11,466 bases of DNA from JAYZAP01 sp964645285 (lineage in GTDB: Bacteria; Pseudomonadota; Alphaproteobacteria; JAAXGF01), in NCBI GenBank assembly GCA_964645285.1, contig CAZYDR010000113.1, positions 1 to 11,466 on the forward strand. Direction: 5' to 3'. Shown piece after piece: positions 1-6,986 of the stretch. Made by a program: the position numbers and the translations under genes. Within the stretch, counting starts at the first letter, position 1. The number at the start of each line of letters is the position of its first letter. Under the pieces are notes generated by a model, which saw only the letters and a list, made by a program, of their open reading frames with translations, did not search any database and was not told the DNA's origin.

Positions 1-2
1 AT

Positions 3-104
3 TACCCGGAGTGCATCGATCCCAAGACCGACGCCAGGATCCGCGAACGCTTCCCCATTATGATCCCGGTCGAGGCCATGGGCCCCAACTGCGGGCGTTG
101 GTAA
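3..104 (+). CDS. C-terminal tail of an unidentified protein (5' end outside window)
   Basis: An open frame enters from the left edge and ends at a TAA after 33 visible codons. Nearly every codon ends in G or C, which matches the neighbouring genes and argues that it is truly coding. The visible residues include a Pro-Glu-Cys near the start, a run of charged residues, and an ending Met-Gly-Pro-Asn-Cys-Gly-Arg-Trp. I do not recognise the family. It lies 85 bases upstream of the corrinoid protein on the same strand, so it may belong to the same operon. Methyl-acceptor methyltransferases and corrinoid-activating proteins are common in that position, but nothing visible proves either. Confidence 0.5.
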   Translation, partial: YPECIDPKTDARIRERFPIMIPVEAMGPNCGRW

Positions 105-189
105 CAAGAGGGTTGATGCATATCAAGGCGCCGACCCTGCACAGTCTGCGACAACTACCCCCTGGGCGACATGCCAAGGGGGGCTATTC

Positions 190-834
190 ATGGCCATCGA
201 CGACATCTATGACGCGGTGCTGGCCTATGACGACGCTGGCGCCGCCAAGCTGGTACAGGCCGAGCTCGACGCCGGCGTCGCCATAGCGACCATCCTCGAT
301 GACGGTCTGATCGCCGCCATGGACGAGGTCGGCGCCCAGTTCAGCGAAGGCATTCTGTTCGTGCCCGAGATGCTGGTCGCGGCGCGGGCCATGAAAGCGG
401 GCATGGAAGTGCTGCGTCCCCTGCTCGCCGAGGCCGATATCAAATCCGTCGGCACGGTCATTGTCGGCACCGTGCAGAACGACCTTCACGACATCGGCAA
501 GAGCCTGGTCGGCATGATGCTGGAAGGCGCCGGTTTCACCGTCGTCGACCTCGGCGTCGATGTGCCGCCGGACGCCTTCATCGCCGCCGCCGAGGAACAT
601 CAGGCCGACATCATCGCCATGTCGGCCCTGCTGACTACCACCATGCCGGCCATGCAGGCCACGGTGGAAAAGCTCAAGGATGACGTTTCGCAGCGCAATT
701 TCGGCACCCGGGTGATTGTCGGCGGCGCGCCGGTCAACCGCGCTTTCGCCACCGCCATCGGCGCCGACGGCTTCGCCGAGGATGCCCCCGGCGCGGTCGA
801 GGTGGCCCGTCAACTGATTGCCGGAGATATGTGA
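190..834 (+). CDS. Corrinoid (cobalamin)-binding methyltransferase protein, MtbC/MtmC/MttC-like
   Basis: This 214-residue protein would carry a cobalamin whose cobalt takes a methyl group from the partner methyltransferase and passes it to an acceptor in the cytoplasm. Residues about 1-80 form the helical cap domain, with the ILFVPEML segment at 55-62 typical of this fold. Residues about 88-214 are the Rossmann-like B12 domain. The diagnostic DxHxxG motif is D98, H100, G103, with H100 the expected lower axial cobalt ligand. A SALLTTTMPAM stretch (145-155) and a GGAPVN stretch (178-183) follow at the expected spacing. Length is normal for the family. The start is ATG at 190, six bases after a strong Shine-Dalgarno run (176-183). 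The stop overlaps the start of the MttB-family gene by one base, so the two are probably translationally coupled. The family is certain; the methylamine or betaine substrate is not. Confidence 0.93.
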   Translation: MAIDDIYDAVLAYDDAGAAKLVQAELDAGVAIATILDDGLIAAMDEVGAQFSEGILFVPEMLVAARAMKAGMEVLRPLLAEADIKSVGTVIVGTVQNDLHDIGKSLVGMMLEGAGFTVVDLGVDVPPDAFIAAAEEHQADIIAMSALLTTTMPAMQATVEKLKDDVSQRNFGTRVIVGGAPVNRAFATAIGADGFAEDAPGAVEVARQLIAGDM

Positions 835-2264
835 TGAGCCACATGCCCGGACTGGCCTATCTCTCGGACAATCATGTCTCCATGATGCGCGACAAGGTGT
901 TCACCCTGCTCGAGCAGACCGGCGTCAAGATGGAGCACCCGGAGGTCCCGGCGCTGCTGGCCAAGGCCGGCGCCGTGGTCGATAGCGACAGCGCCATGGT
1001 GCGGTTCCCGCGCGAGGTTCTTGAGGACCTGTTGGCGCTGGCGCCCAGGACCTTCACCATGGCGGCGCGGGACCCGGCACGTAATATCGAAGTACCACGG
1101 CCGGGCGGCGGTTTTCACCTGCGCTCCTGCACTGGCGCCTACCGTTATCTCGACCCGGCCACCGACAACTGCCGAGACGTCACCCTGGCCGATCTCGGGA
1201 CCTGGGCACGCCTGGCCGACAGCCTCGATCAGATCGACTTCATCGCCTCGCCGTTCCCCGGCGACGTGCCGAAGGCAACCGCCGATATCCACGCCCTGGG
1301 GACATCGTTGGCCAATACCGCCAAGCACGCCTGGATCCAACCCTACAGCCTGGAAAGCATGCCCTATCTCATGGACATGGTCGCCGCGGCGACGCCGGAC
1401 GGGTCAGCGCCAACCGCCGGCATTATCGCCACGGCGCTGACGCCGCTGGGCCTCAAGCCCATGGACCTGGAGGCGATCATGCGGGCGGCGCGGATCGGCA
1501 TGGTGAGCCATGTCTGCAGCCTGCCCAGTGCCGGCGGCACGGCGCCCCTGACCATGCCCGGCCTGGTCGTCCTCGGTGCCGCCGAGATCCTGGCCATGAC
1601 CGCCGCCGCCCAGGCGGTGGCGCCGGGCGCGCCGGTGGTGGCGCTAGTCAATGTCTACAGCCTCGACATGCGGTCCGGCGCCGGCCTGCAATCGAGCGTC
1701 GAGGCCATGCAGGGCGCGACTATGGCCATGCAATTCATCAAGCAGGCGTTCGGCCTGCCGGTCCACACCTACGGCCTTGGCTGCGATTCAGTGGCCTTCG
1801 ACGGTCAGTCGATGATCGAGCGCTCGTTACTCAGCCTACTCACCGGTCTCGGCGGCGCCGATTTCCTCGGCGGCGCCGGTCAACTGGAAGTGGCCAAGAT
1901 CATCAGCCCGCTGCAACTGGTTATCGACGACGAGCTCATTGCCATGGTCCGCCGGCTGACGGCGCCGATGGCGGTCGATGATGACTCCATGGCCTGGAGC
2001 GATCTCGAAGCCATCGCGCCGGGCGGCCATTTCCTCATGACCGACCATACCCTGCGCCACTGCCACGACGGCCTCATGCCCCGCGCCTTCGCCCGCCAGT
2101 CGCGCGATGCCTGGGAAGAAGCTGGCGGCCATGACATGGCCGACCGGACACGGGATATCCACCAGACCCTTATGGGAAAAGCAGCGCCCCTGGCGCTGGC
2201 CAATGATGCGGCGAGGGAAATCGATGCCATCATTGGTGTCGCTGACAGCAAACTCGCGGCATAG
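834..2264 (+). CDS. MttB-family (trimethylamine methyltransferase family) methyltransferase, non-pyrrolysine type
   Basis: This 476-residue protein belongs to the MttB superfamily, which moves a methyl group from a methylated amine onto the cobalt of a partner corrinoid protein, here encoded directly upstream. Length fits the family (about 470-500). The C-terminal signature is visible: a GGHFL segment with H399, then TDHT and a Trp-rich tail. Pyrrolysine-containing MttB proteins have an in-frame UAG around residue 330. Here the frame is uninterrupted and the comparable segment (C317-D318-S319, D323, Q325) holds ordinary residues. It therefore resembles the MtgB, MtpB and MtcB branch, known for glycine betaine, proline betaine and carnitine demethylation. 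The ATG at 834 is chosen over the GTG at 831 because it forms the usual TGATG stop-start overlap. The substrate is unknown. Confidence 0.92.
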   Translation: MSHMPGLAYLSDNHVSMMRDKVFTLLEQTGVKMEHPEVPALLAKAGAVVDSDSAMVRFPREVLEDLLALAPRTFTMAARDPARNIEVPRPGGGFHLRSCTGAYRYLDPATDNCRDVTLADLGTWARLADSLDQIDFIASPFPGDVPKATADIHALGTSLANTAKHAWIQPYSLESMPYLMDMVAAATPDGSAPTAGIIATALTPLGLKPMDLEAIMRAARIGMVSHVCSLPSAGGTAPLTMPGLVVLGAAEILAMTAAAQAVAPGAPVVALVNVYSLDMRSGAGLQSSVEAMQGATMAMQFIKQAFGLPVHTYGLGCDSVAFDGQSMIERSLLSLLTGLGGADFLGGAGQLEVAKIISPLQLVIDDELIAMVRRLTAPMAVDDDSMAWSDLEAIAPGGHFLMTDHTLRHCHDGLMPRAFARQSRDAWEEAGGHDMADRTRDIHQTLMGKAAPLALANDAAREIDAIIGVADSKLAA

Positions 2265-2315
2265 CTGCTTATGAGCTAGGGTGCGTGCCCGAGTGCTTGG
2301 CAGTGGTAGTGGTTG

Positions 2316-3239
2316 ATGGCTGAAATCAAAGAACAGGCGAAGCCGGCGCAGGCCGAAGCACGGCTGTGGCTCGGCAGTCTGGTGGCGTTGTGTTCGGCCG
2401 TACTCTTTGCGCTCAACATGGTGCTGGCACGGGTGACTTATGATGCCGGCGGCAATATTCATGCCCTCAACCTGTCACGAGCCGGGCTGTTTCTGGTCTG
2501 CCTAGCGGCCTGGGTGCATTTTTCCGGGCGTTCCCTGAAGCTGCCGCGCAAGCCGCTCCTGGCTAGCCTGCTACTCGGCCTGCTGCTCTGTGCCGAGATG
2601 TATCTGCTGCTCGGCGCCATCCTCTTCATACCCGTTGCCCTGACCATTCTGATCATGTACAGCTACCCGCTGCTGCTCGCCGGGCTGACCTGGATTACCG
2701 GTAGCGACAAGCCGACGTTGATGCGGGTCCTCGCCCTGGTGGTCGCCTTCTTCGGCCTTGGCATCGCCGTCGCGGCGCCGGTCGGTGGCGAGATGGACTG
2801 GCGCGGCGTCGGCCTAGCCGGCGCTTCGGCCCTGGTGTTGGGCGCCCTGCTACTGTTCAGCGAACGCATCATGGCGAGCCGTGATAACCGGGTCGTCATG
2901 TTCTACATGATCGCCGCCACTACCGTGACCGTGGTACTGTTGTCGGCCACGGTGGTCGATCTCGCCTGGCCGGCCGGCGTGATCGGCTGGACCGCGTTCG
3001 GCGGCTCGACGGCGTCCTACGTCATCGCCACCACCTGCCTGTTTACCGCGGTCAGCATAATTGGTCCGCTCAAGACCGCGGCCATCGACAATTCTACGCC
3101 GGTATGGGCGTTGTTATTCGGTTTCGGCCTGATCGGCGAAACCCTGGCGCCGCTCCAGATACTCGGCATGGCTCTGGTGGTCGGCGCCCTGATCTTCCTG
3201 CAGATCGTCCAGCGCCCGCGCCGACCCATGCACGGGTAG
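2316..3239 (+). CDS. EamA/DMT-superfamily membrane transporter
   Basis: This 307-residue integral membrane protein has about ten hydrophobic segments, starting near residue 18 and ending near 298, with short polar loops, and a basic C-terminal tail (RPRRP). This is the layout of drug/metabolite transporters built from two EamA repeats of five helices. The second repeat ends with the typical pattern of Asn and Pro-Val in one helix, a Gly-Glu turn, then a final Gly-rich helix (residues about 255-297). Such proteins export or import small metabolites across the inner membrane; the substrate cannot be read from sequence. It lies 51 bases after the MttB-family gene on the same strand and may share its transcript. 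The ATG at 2316 is preferred to the TTG directly before it; the Shine-Dalgarno sequence is weak. It converges on the cyclase gene with only five bases between stops. Confidence 0.87.
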   Translation: MAEIKEQAKPAQAEARLWLGSLVALCSAVLFALNMVLARVTYDAGGNIHALNLSRAGLFLVCLAAWVHFSGRSLKLPRKPLLASLLLGLLLCAEMYLLLGAILFIPVALTILIMYSYPLLLAGLTWITGSDKPTLMRVLALVVAFFGLGIAVAAPVGGEMDWRGVGLAGASALVLGALLLFSERIMASRDNRVVMFYMIAATTVTVVLLSATVVDLAWPAGVIGWTAFGGSTASYVIATTCLFTAVSIIGPLKTAAIDNSTPVWALLFGFGLIGETLAPLQILGMALVVGALIFLQIVQRPRRPMHG

Positions 3240-3244
3240 AGCGG

Positions 3245-4999
3245 TTACTGGGGAAGTCCGGCCTTCAGCAGGCCCTCGCGGTGATGTTCGAGATCGCTTT
3301 CCCGGTTGTAGTGAAGCGTCGCAAGATAATTGCTGACCGTGAAACCGGGTTCCTGCTTCAACACCACTTCGCTGTGCGTCTTTGCCGCCGCGTTGTCGCC
3401 CAACTGCGCATAGGACGCAGCGAAGAACGAATGGTGGGTGGAATCGGGCACGGAAATTCGTTTGAACGAGTCGGTTGCCTCGCTGTACTGGCGCGCCATG
3501 TATTGAGCCCGGCCTAGATGGCCCCAAAACCGTTCGGGATGGTAGGGGTTGAGGCGCATGGCCTTCTCGATCCACTCGATGCCCTGTTCGGGCTGGCCCA
3601 GCCAGGTTAGAATCTCGCCCTGCTGGACAACGATGAGGTCGTCGTTGGGGTTGAGGCTGAGCGCCCGCCCCTGGTGATAACTGGCCTTGTCGAACTCACC
3701 TCGGGTCAGTTCTACCGCGGCGAGGACCCGGTGGACATCGCTGTCGTCGTCGTCGAGGGCGAGGGCGAGCTGCAGGTGCTCCTGCGCCTTGTCCCAGGTG
3801 GCCTGGCGATCCTCATCCCAGTCGTGGACCCATGACTGACCCAGGGTACAGGCCATCCATGACCGGGCATGGGCGTAGTTGGGGTCAAGCTCGATGGCCC
3901 GCGCCAGCATGCGCTGGGCCTCGGCGTTGTCGGTCCTGGTCGAGCAGTGATGCAGGGTCTTGCCGGCCATGACAAATTCGTGGGCCGCCATGTTCTGGGG
4001 CAGCTTGCGCTCAGCCCGCTCCTGGGTGGCGGCATCGACCCGGCCCGGCAGAGTGGCGACGATGGCGGTGGTCACCTCGTCCTGGACGGCAAAGATATCT
4101 TCGAGATCGCGGTCGTAACGGTCGGCCCAGATGTGGTGATCCTGTTCGGCGTCGATGAGCTGCACGGAAACCCGCACCCGGTTACCCGCCTTGCGCACGC
4201 TGCCCTCGACCACGTACTGGGCGCCGAGTTCCCGGGCCACCTCCTGGAGATTGATCGCCTTGCCCTTGTAGACGAAAGCGGAGTTACGCGAGATCACGAA
4301 CAAGCTGTGGAAGCGGCTCAGCGCGGTGAGGATATCTTCGGTCAGACCGTCGGCAAAGAACTCCTGCTCGGGATCGCCGCTCATGTTGTCGAAGGGCAGC
4401 ACCGCGATGGACGGCTTTTCGGGCAGCGCCGTCGCGGCGGCAACCGTGCTAGCGGCACTATTCTCGATGTCGTTGACCGGAACACGGAAGATGCGAACCG
4501 GCCGGGCAATGTTCTTGACCTCCACCTCCCCCATGTCGCCGAGAGTAATGTCGAGTTTGTCGCGTACCTGATCACGGGCGGTGCGCGAGATGCAGATGCC
4601 GCCGGGTTCGGCCAGAGCCTCGATACGCGCCGCCACGTTGACGCCGTCGCCGTAAATGTCGTCGCCGTCAACGATGATATCGCCAACGTTGACGCCGATT
4701 CTAAACTCGATACGCTGGCCCTCGGTCACGCCGACATTGCGCCCGACCATGCCGCGCTGGATGGCGCGGGCGCATTCCACCGCGTCGACCACGCTGGCGA
4801 ACTCAACCAGGGCGCCATCGCCCATGAGTTTGACCATGCGCCCGCTATGGCGCGCGATCTCGGGATCGACCAACTCGGCGCGGTGCGCCTTGAGCGCCAC
4901 CAGCGTACCGGCCTCGTCCTCGCCCATCAGGCGGCTATAGCCGACCACATCCGCGCTGAGGATGGCGGCAAGCCTGCGTTCGATACCTTCGCGTACCAC
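3245..4999 (-). CDS. Class III adenylate/guanylate cyclase with TolB-like and TPR domains
   Basis: This 584-residue protein is a predicted cytoplasmic nucleotide cyclase; no membrane segment is visible. Residues about 8-172 are the class III catalytic domain. Metal-binding aspartates are D17 and D61, base-selecting positions are K57 and D113/D114, and the transition-state pair is N121 and R125, so it looks catalytically intact. The lysine-aspartate pair favours ATP. Residues about 195-315 resemble the TolB-like N-terminal fold often paired with this cyclase type, starting at PSIAVLPFDNMSGD. Residues about 335-560 are TPR repeats, for example around LDPNYAHA (371-378) and LNPNDD (449-454). This architecture is common in alphaproteobacteria; its signals are mostly unknown. 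The start is GTG at 4999, with GGGAG five bases upstream. It follows the SDR gene by 57 bases on the same strand, so cotranscription is possible but not certain. Confidence 0.92.
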   Translation of the reverse strand: MVREGIERRLAAILSADVVGYSRLMGEDEAGTLVALKAHRAELVDPEIARHSGRMVKLMGDGALVEFASVVDAVECARAIQRGMVGRNVGVTEGQRIEFRIGVNVGDIIVDGDDIYGDGVNVAARIEALAEPGGICISRTARDQVRDKLDITLGDMGEVEVKNIARPVRIFRVPVNDIENSAASTVAAATALPEKPSIAVLPFDNMSGDPEQEFFADGLTEDILTALSRFHSLFVISRNSAFVYKGKAINLQEVARELGAQYVVEGSVRKAGNRVRVSVQLIDAEQDHHIWADRYDRDLEDIFAVQDEVTTAIVATLPGRVDAATQERAERKLPQNMAAHEFVMAGKTLHHCSTRTDNAEAQRMLARAIELDPNYAHARSWMACTLGQSWVHDWDEDRQATWDKAQEHLQLALALDDDDSDVHRVLAAVELTRGEFDKASYHQGRALSLNPNDDLIVVQQGEILTWLGQPEQGIEWIEKAMRLNPYHPERFWGHLGRAQYMARQYSEATDSFKRISVPDSTHHSFFAASYAQLGDNAAAKTHSEVVLKQEPGFTVSNYLATLHYNRESDLEHHREGLLKAGLPQ

Positions 5000-5056
5000 G
5001 GGATCTCCCGATTTGCTTTAGTCTTGCGGCAGTCTAGAAAAGAAAACCGCACAAAT

Positions 5057-5812
5057 CTACCGCCCCGCCGTGGTTCCGCCGTCGATTTGTAGCGCCGCAC
5101 CGGTGACAAATTTTGTCTCGGCATTAGCTAGGTAAGCGATAGCCGCGCCGATCTCCACCGGTTGGGCGAGGCGTCCCAGCGGCGTGTAGTCGAGCAAGGC
5201 CTGTTCGGCGGCGGCCGGGTCAGTGGCGGCCTCGATGCCGTCGCGGCGCACCATGTCGGTATCCACATAACCGGGGCAAACGCAGTTGACCCGCACCTTG
5301 GGTGCGAAGGCCAGAGCCATGGCCTTGGTCATGTTGACCACACCGCCCTTGGAGGCGCAGTAGACAATCAGGCTAGGATCACCCATGAGACCAGCGTCAG
5401 ACGCCACGTTGACGATATTGCCGCCGCTTTGCCGCAACGCCGGCAGGGCCGCCTTGATGCAGAAGAACGTGCCCTTGAGGTTGACGTCGAGGCTTTCGTC
5501 CCACTTGGCCTCGTCTATGTCCTCCACAGGCTCACCGTAACCGACCCCGGCGCTGTTGACCAGCACGTCGAGACCGCCGAAAGCGTCCACGGCGGCTTTC
5601 ACCGCCGCGTCACAGCCGGTCACGGTGCCGACGTCGCCGGGCGCCGCGAGCAGCCCGTCAAGTCCCATGGCGGCAATGCCGGCGGCGGTGGACTCCGCCG
5701 TGCGGCCGTTGACCGCGACCCGGGCTCCGCCGGCTTTGAACGCCTCGACCGCCGCCCGGCCGATGCCTCGCGAACCGCCGGTAACGAGAATTCTCCTACC
5801 CGTAAAATCCAT
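5057..5812 (-). CDS. Short-chain dehydrogenase/reductase (SDR), NAD(P)-dependent
   Basis: This 251-residue classical SDR oxidises or reduces an alcohol/carbonyl pair using NAD(P). The nucleotide-binding TGGSRGIG motif is at 11-18, the structural NSAG at 86-89, the catalytic serine at S138, the YxxxK pair at Y151 and K155, and the PG turn at 180-181. R37 after the second beta strand hints at NADP(H) over NAD(H). The C-terminus (residues 236-251) has the GAALQIDGG ending typical of FabG-like members. Start: ATG at 5812, with a GGAG nine bases upstream; a TTG at 5833 in the same frame is less likely. The start overlaps the upstream 93-residue gene by 17 bases, so coupled translation is likely. 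Sequence alone does not separate a 3-oxoacyl-ACP reductase from a catabolic alcohol dehydrogenase. Its position with a creatininase-family hydrolase points away from fatty acid synthesis. Confidence 0.93.
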   Translation of the reverse strand: MDFTGRRILVTGGSRGIGRAAVEAFKAGGARVAVNGRTAESTAAGIAAMGLDGLLAAPGDVGTVTGCDAAVKAAVDAFGGLDVLVNSAGVGYGEPVEDIDEAKWDESLDVNLKGTFFCIKAALPALRQSGGNIVNVASDAGLMGDPSLIVYCASKGGVVNMTKAMALAFAPKVRVNCVCPGYVDTDMVRRDGIEAATDPAAAEQALLDYTPLGRLAQPVEIGAAIAYLANAETKFVTGAALQIDGGTTAGR

Positions 5813-6077
5813 CGTCGTTTTCTCCGTACTCAAAGGGCGCGAACTGGGCGTCGTGCCAGCGAATCGCCGCCGTCAGGCCATCGGCCTTCTGGATTTCTTT
5901 GAACTTCTTGCCCTCGGGCGTCTCGATCACGTCGAGCATGACGCAGGCCTCGAGACCGTACTGCATGGCGGCGCTGAAGCCCATGGTCTCGTAGGTCTGG
6001 GTCAACGAGCGCTTGTTCCATTGCAGCGCCGCCCAATTAGAGCCCGATGCATCGGTGAAACCATCGCGCTCCACCAT
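5796..6077 (-). CDS. Small unrecognised protein between creatininase and SDR genes
   Basis: This 93-residue protein is one I do not recognise. Codons end in G or C at most positions, as in the neighbours, and it sits in a clean operon slot: 9 bases after the creatininase stop and overlapping the SDR start by 17 bases. It is therefore almost certainly real. It is soluble, acidic at the C-terminus and rich in aromatic residues (four Trp, five Phe, four Tyr), with a single Cys and a WHDAQFAPFEYG segment near residues 73-84. There is no signal peptide, membrane helix or metal-binding cluster. It could be a small subunit or accessory protein of the SDR or creatininase-like enzyme, or the remnant of a longer protein. 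An AGAGGA lies upstream, but 13 bases from the ATG with an inverted repeat between them. Confidence 0.72.
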   Translation of the reverse strand: MVERDGFTDASGSNWAALQWNKRSLTQTYETMGFSAAMQYGLEACVMLDVIETPEGKKFKEIQKADGLTAAIRWHDAQFAPFEYGENDDGFYG

Positions 6078-6092
6078 GACTAGGTTCTAGTC
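6078..6092. repeat. Short inverted repeat at the creatininase/93-residue gene junction
   Basis: GACTAG, a three-base loop, then CTAGTC form a perfect six-base-pair stem. On the - strand transcript it includes the creatininase UAG stop and ends directly before the AUG of the 93-residue gene. A hairpin here would bring the upstream AGAGGA closer to that AUG or mask the start. The stem is short and only partly GC, so it may be chance. Confidence 0.35.
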
Positions 6093-6833
6093 CTCTGCCA
6101 TGAACGAGCGATAAGTCTCGGCAATAGCGGTGCCGGCAACCGATACCAGGCGCTCGCCGTGTTCCGGGCGGGCCAGGGTCGGGTCCGAGCCGATGCGGCC
6201 GTCGGGGAACTTGTGGCGGTAATCCTCGGGACCATAAAAGCGGCCGCTGGGCGCCAGGGGCGGGTCGAGCTCGGCCTGTTTAACGGCGTCGGGATGGACA
6301 AATTGGGTGACCGAGATTTCGGAAGGCGCGGCATGACCGCCGTCGCGGTCGCCGAAAATCTCCTCGCACACGGCGGCGACTTGCTTGTTGCCGAACCAGT
6401 TGACCAGTTTGCAGCGGAATTCGGTCTGGTTGGCGCCAGGTTTGGCGGGGGCCGTGGCGTAGGCTTCGTAGAATGCCGAATTGACCGTGGGAATATTGCC
6501 GCCGTGGCCGTTGACGAACATGAAGCGGTCGAAGCCGTGGCGCACCAGGGAATGAATGTAGTCGCAAATAACACTGGTCAGGGTCGAGGGCCGCAGAGTC
6601 ATACTGCCGGGGAACATCATGTGATGCTCGGCCATGCCGATGGAGATGGTCGGCCCGACCATGGCACTGGTTTTCTCGCCAATACGGATGGCCACCACCT
6701 CGGCGGTAATGGCGTCGGTGCCGATCAGGCCGGTAGGCCCGTGCTGCTCGGTCGAGCCGATGGGCACGATAATGCCGGTCGAGCTTTGAAGATATTTTTC
6801 GACTTCCTGCCAGGTGCATTTGTGAAGTTGCAT
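6087..6833 (-). CDS. Creatininase-family protein (creatinine amidohydrolase-like metallohydrolase)
   Basis: This 248-residue protein belongs to the creatininase family, metal-dependent amidohydrolases that open cyclic amides. Other members act in cofactor maturation (MftE) or on formamide intermediates. Family residues are in place: E29 and H31 in GSTEQHG, D40 in GTD, the MAEHH segment (67-71), the VNGHGGN loop with H110 (107-113), then H167 and E172 in a HAAPSE segment. These match the positions of the metal ligands and the catalytic histidine/glutamate. Length is normal (about 240-260). The ATG at 6833 is preferred because GGAGGG lies seven bases upstream; an extension to 6905 would add a low-complexity leader and use up the divergent promoter region. 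It is the first gene of a - strand operon with the 93-residue protein and the SDR. The substrate is unknown, and true creatininase activity should not be assumed. Confidence 0.9.
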   Translation of the reverse strand: MQLHKCTWQEVEKYLQSSTGIIVPIGSTEQHGPTGLIGTDAITAEVVAIRIGEKTSAMVGPTISIGMAEHHMMFPGSMTLRPSTLTSVICDYIHSLVRHGFDRFMFVNGHGGNIPTVNSAFYEAYATAPAKPGANQTEFRCKLVNWFGNKQVAAVCEEIFGDRDGGHAAPSEISVTQFVHPDAVKQAELDPPLAPSGRFYGPEDYRHKFPDGRIGSDPTLARPEHGERLVSVAGTAIAETYRSFMAED

Positions 6834-6986
6834 TGCTCGGCCCTCCGCGCCGCAATAAATCAAGGCCCGCACCCTAGCGGTGGGCGGCCGGGTCATAAAG
6901 GTCAAATGGCGTCTTGCCCCGGATGATGGCTATACTGCCCATTCAATTCAGCGCCCGGCCACCACTCAACAAGACAATAGGCAACC
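6834..6986. promoter_or_regulatory. Divergent intergenic region, creatininase operon versus CmcJ-like oxygenase
   Basis: These 153 bases separate two outward-reading genes and must hold both promoters unless one is read from elsewhere. On the + strand a TATACT at 6931-6936 is a reasonable -10 box for the oxygenase gene, but no good -35 box lies at the usual distance. On the - strand a TTGACC (complement of 6900-6905) exists, but its nearest -10 candidate is too far away. The assignment is tentative. Confidence 0.4.

Noticed and set aside
184..813. Long - strand frame opposite the corrinoid gene
   Set aside because: It is the mirror of a high-GC coding gene; its residues are rich in Gly, His and Asp with no family motif, while the + strand carries the B12-binding motif.
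831..2264. In-frame amber codon (pyrrolysine) in the MttB-family gene
   Set aside because: I looked for a TAG in frame; the reading frame is open throughout and ends at TAG 2262-2264 after the normal family C-terminus.
3231..3275. Small stems (ACCC/GGGT and GGCCT/AGGCC) at the EamA/cyclase junction as a bidirectional terminator
   Set aside because: Stems are four to five base pairs, no T run follows on either strand, and they lie within coding ends.
3869..5092. 407-codon + strand frame opposite the cyclase gene
   Set aside because: The - strand has a full set of cyclase catalytic residues and TPR repeats; the + strand translation has none and is a typical shadow of GC-biased codons.
5162..5902. 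246-codon + strand frame opposite the SDR gene
   Set aside because: The - strand encodes a complete SDR with TGGSRGIG and YxxxK; the + strand frame is its mirror image.
6159..6926. 255-codon + strand frame opposite the creatininase-like gene
   Set aside because: The metal-ligand motifs and a strong Shine-Dalgarno are on the - strand.
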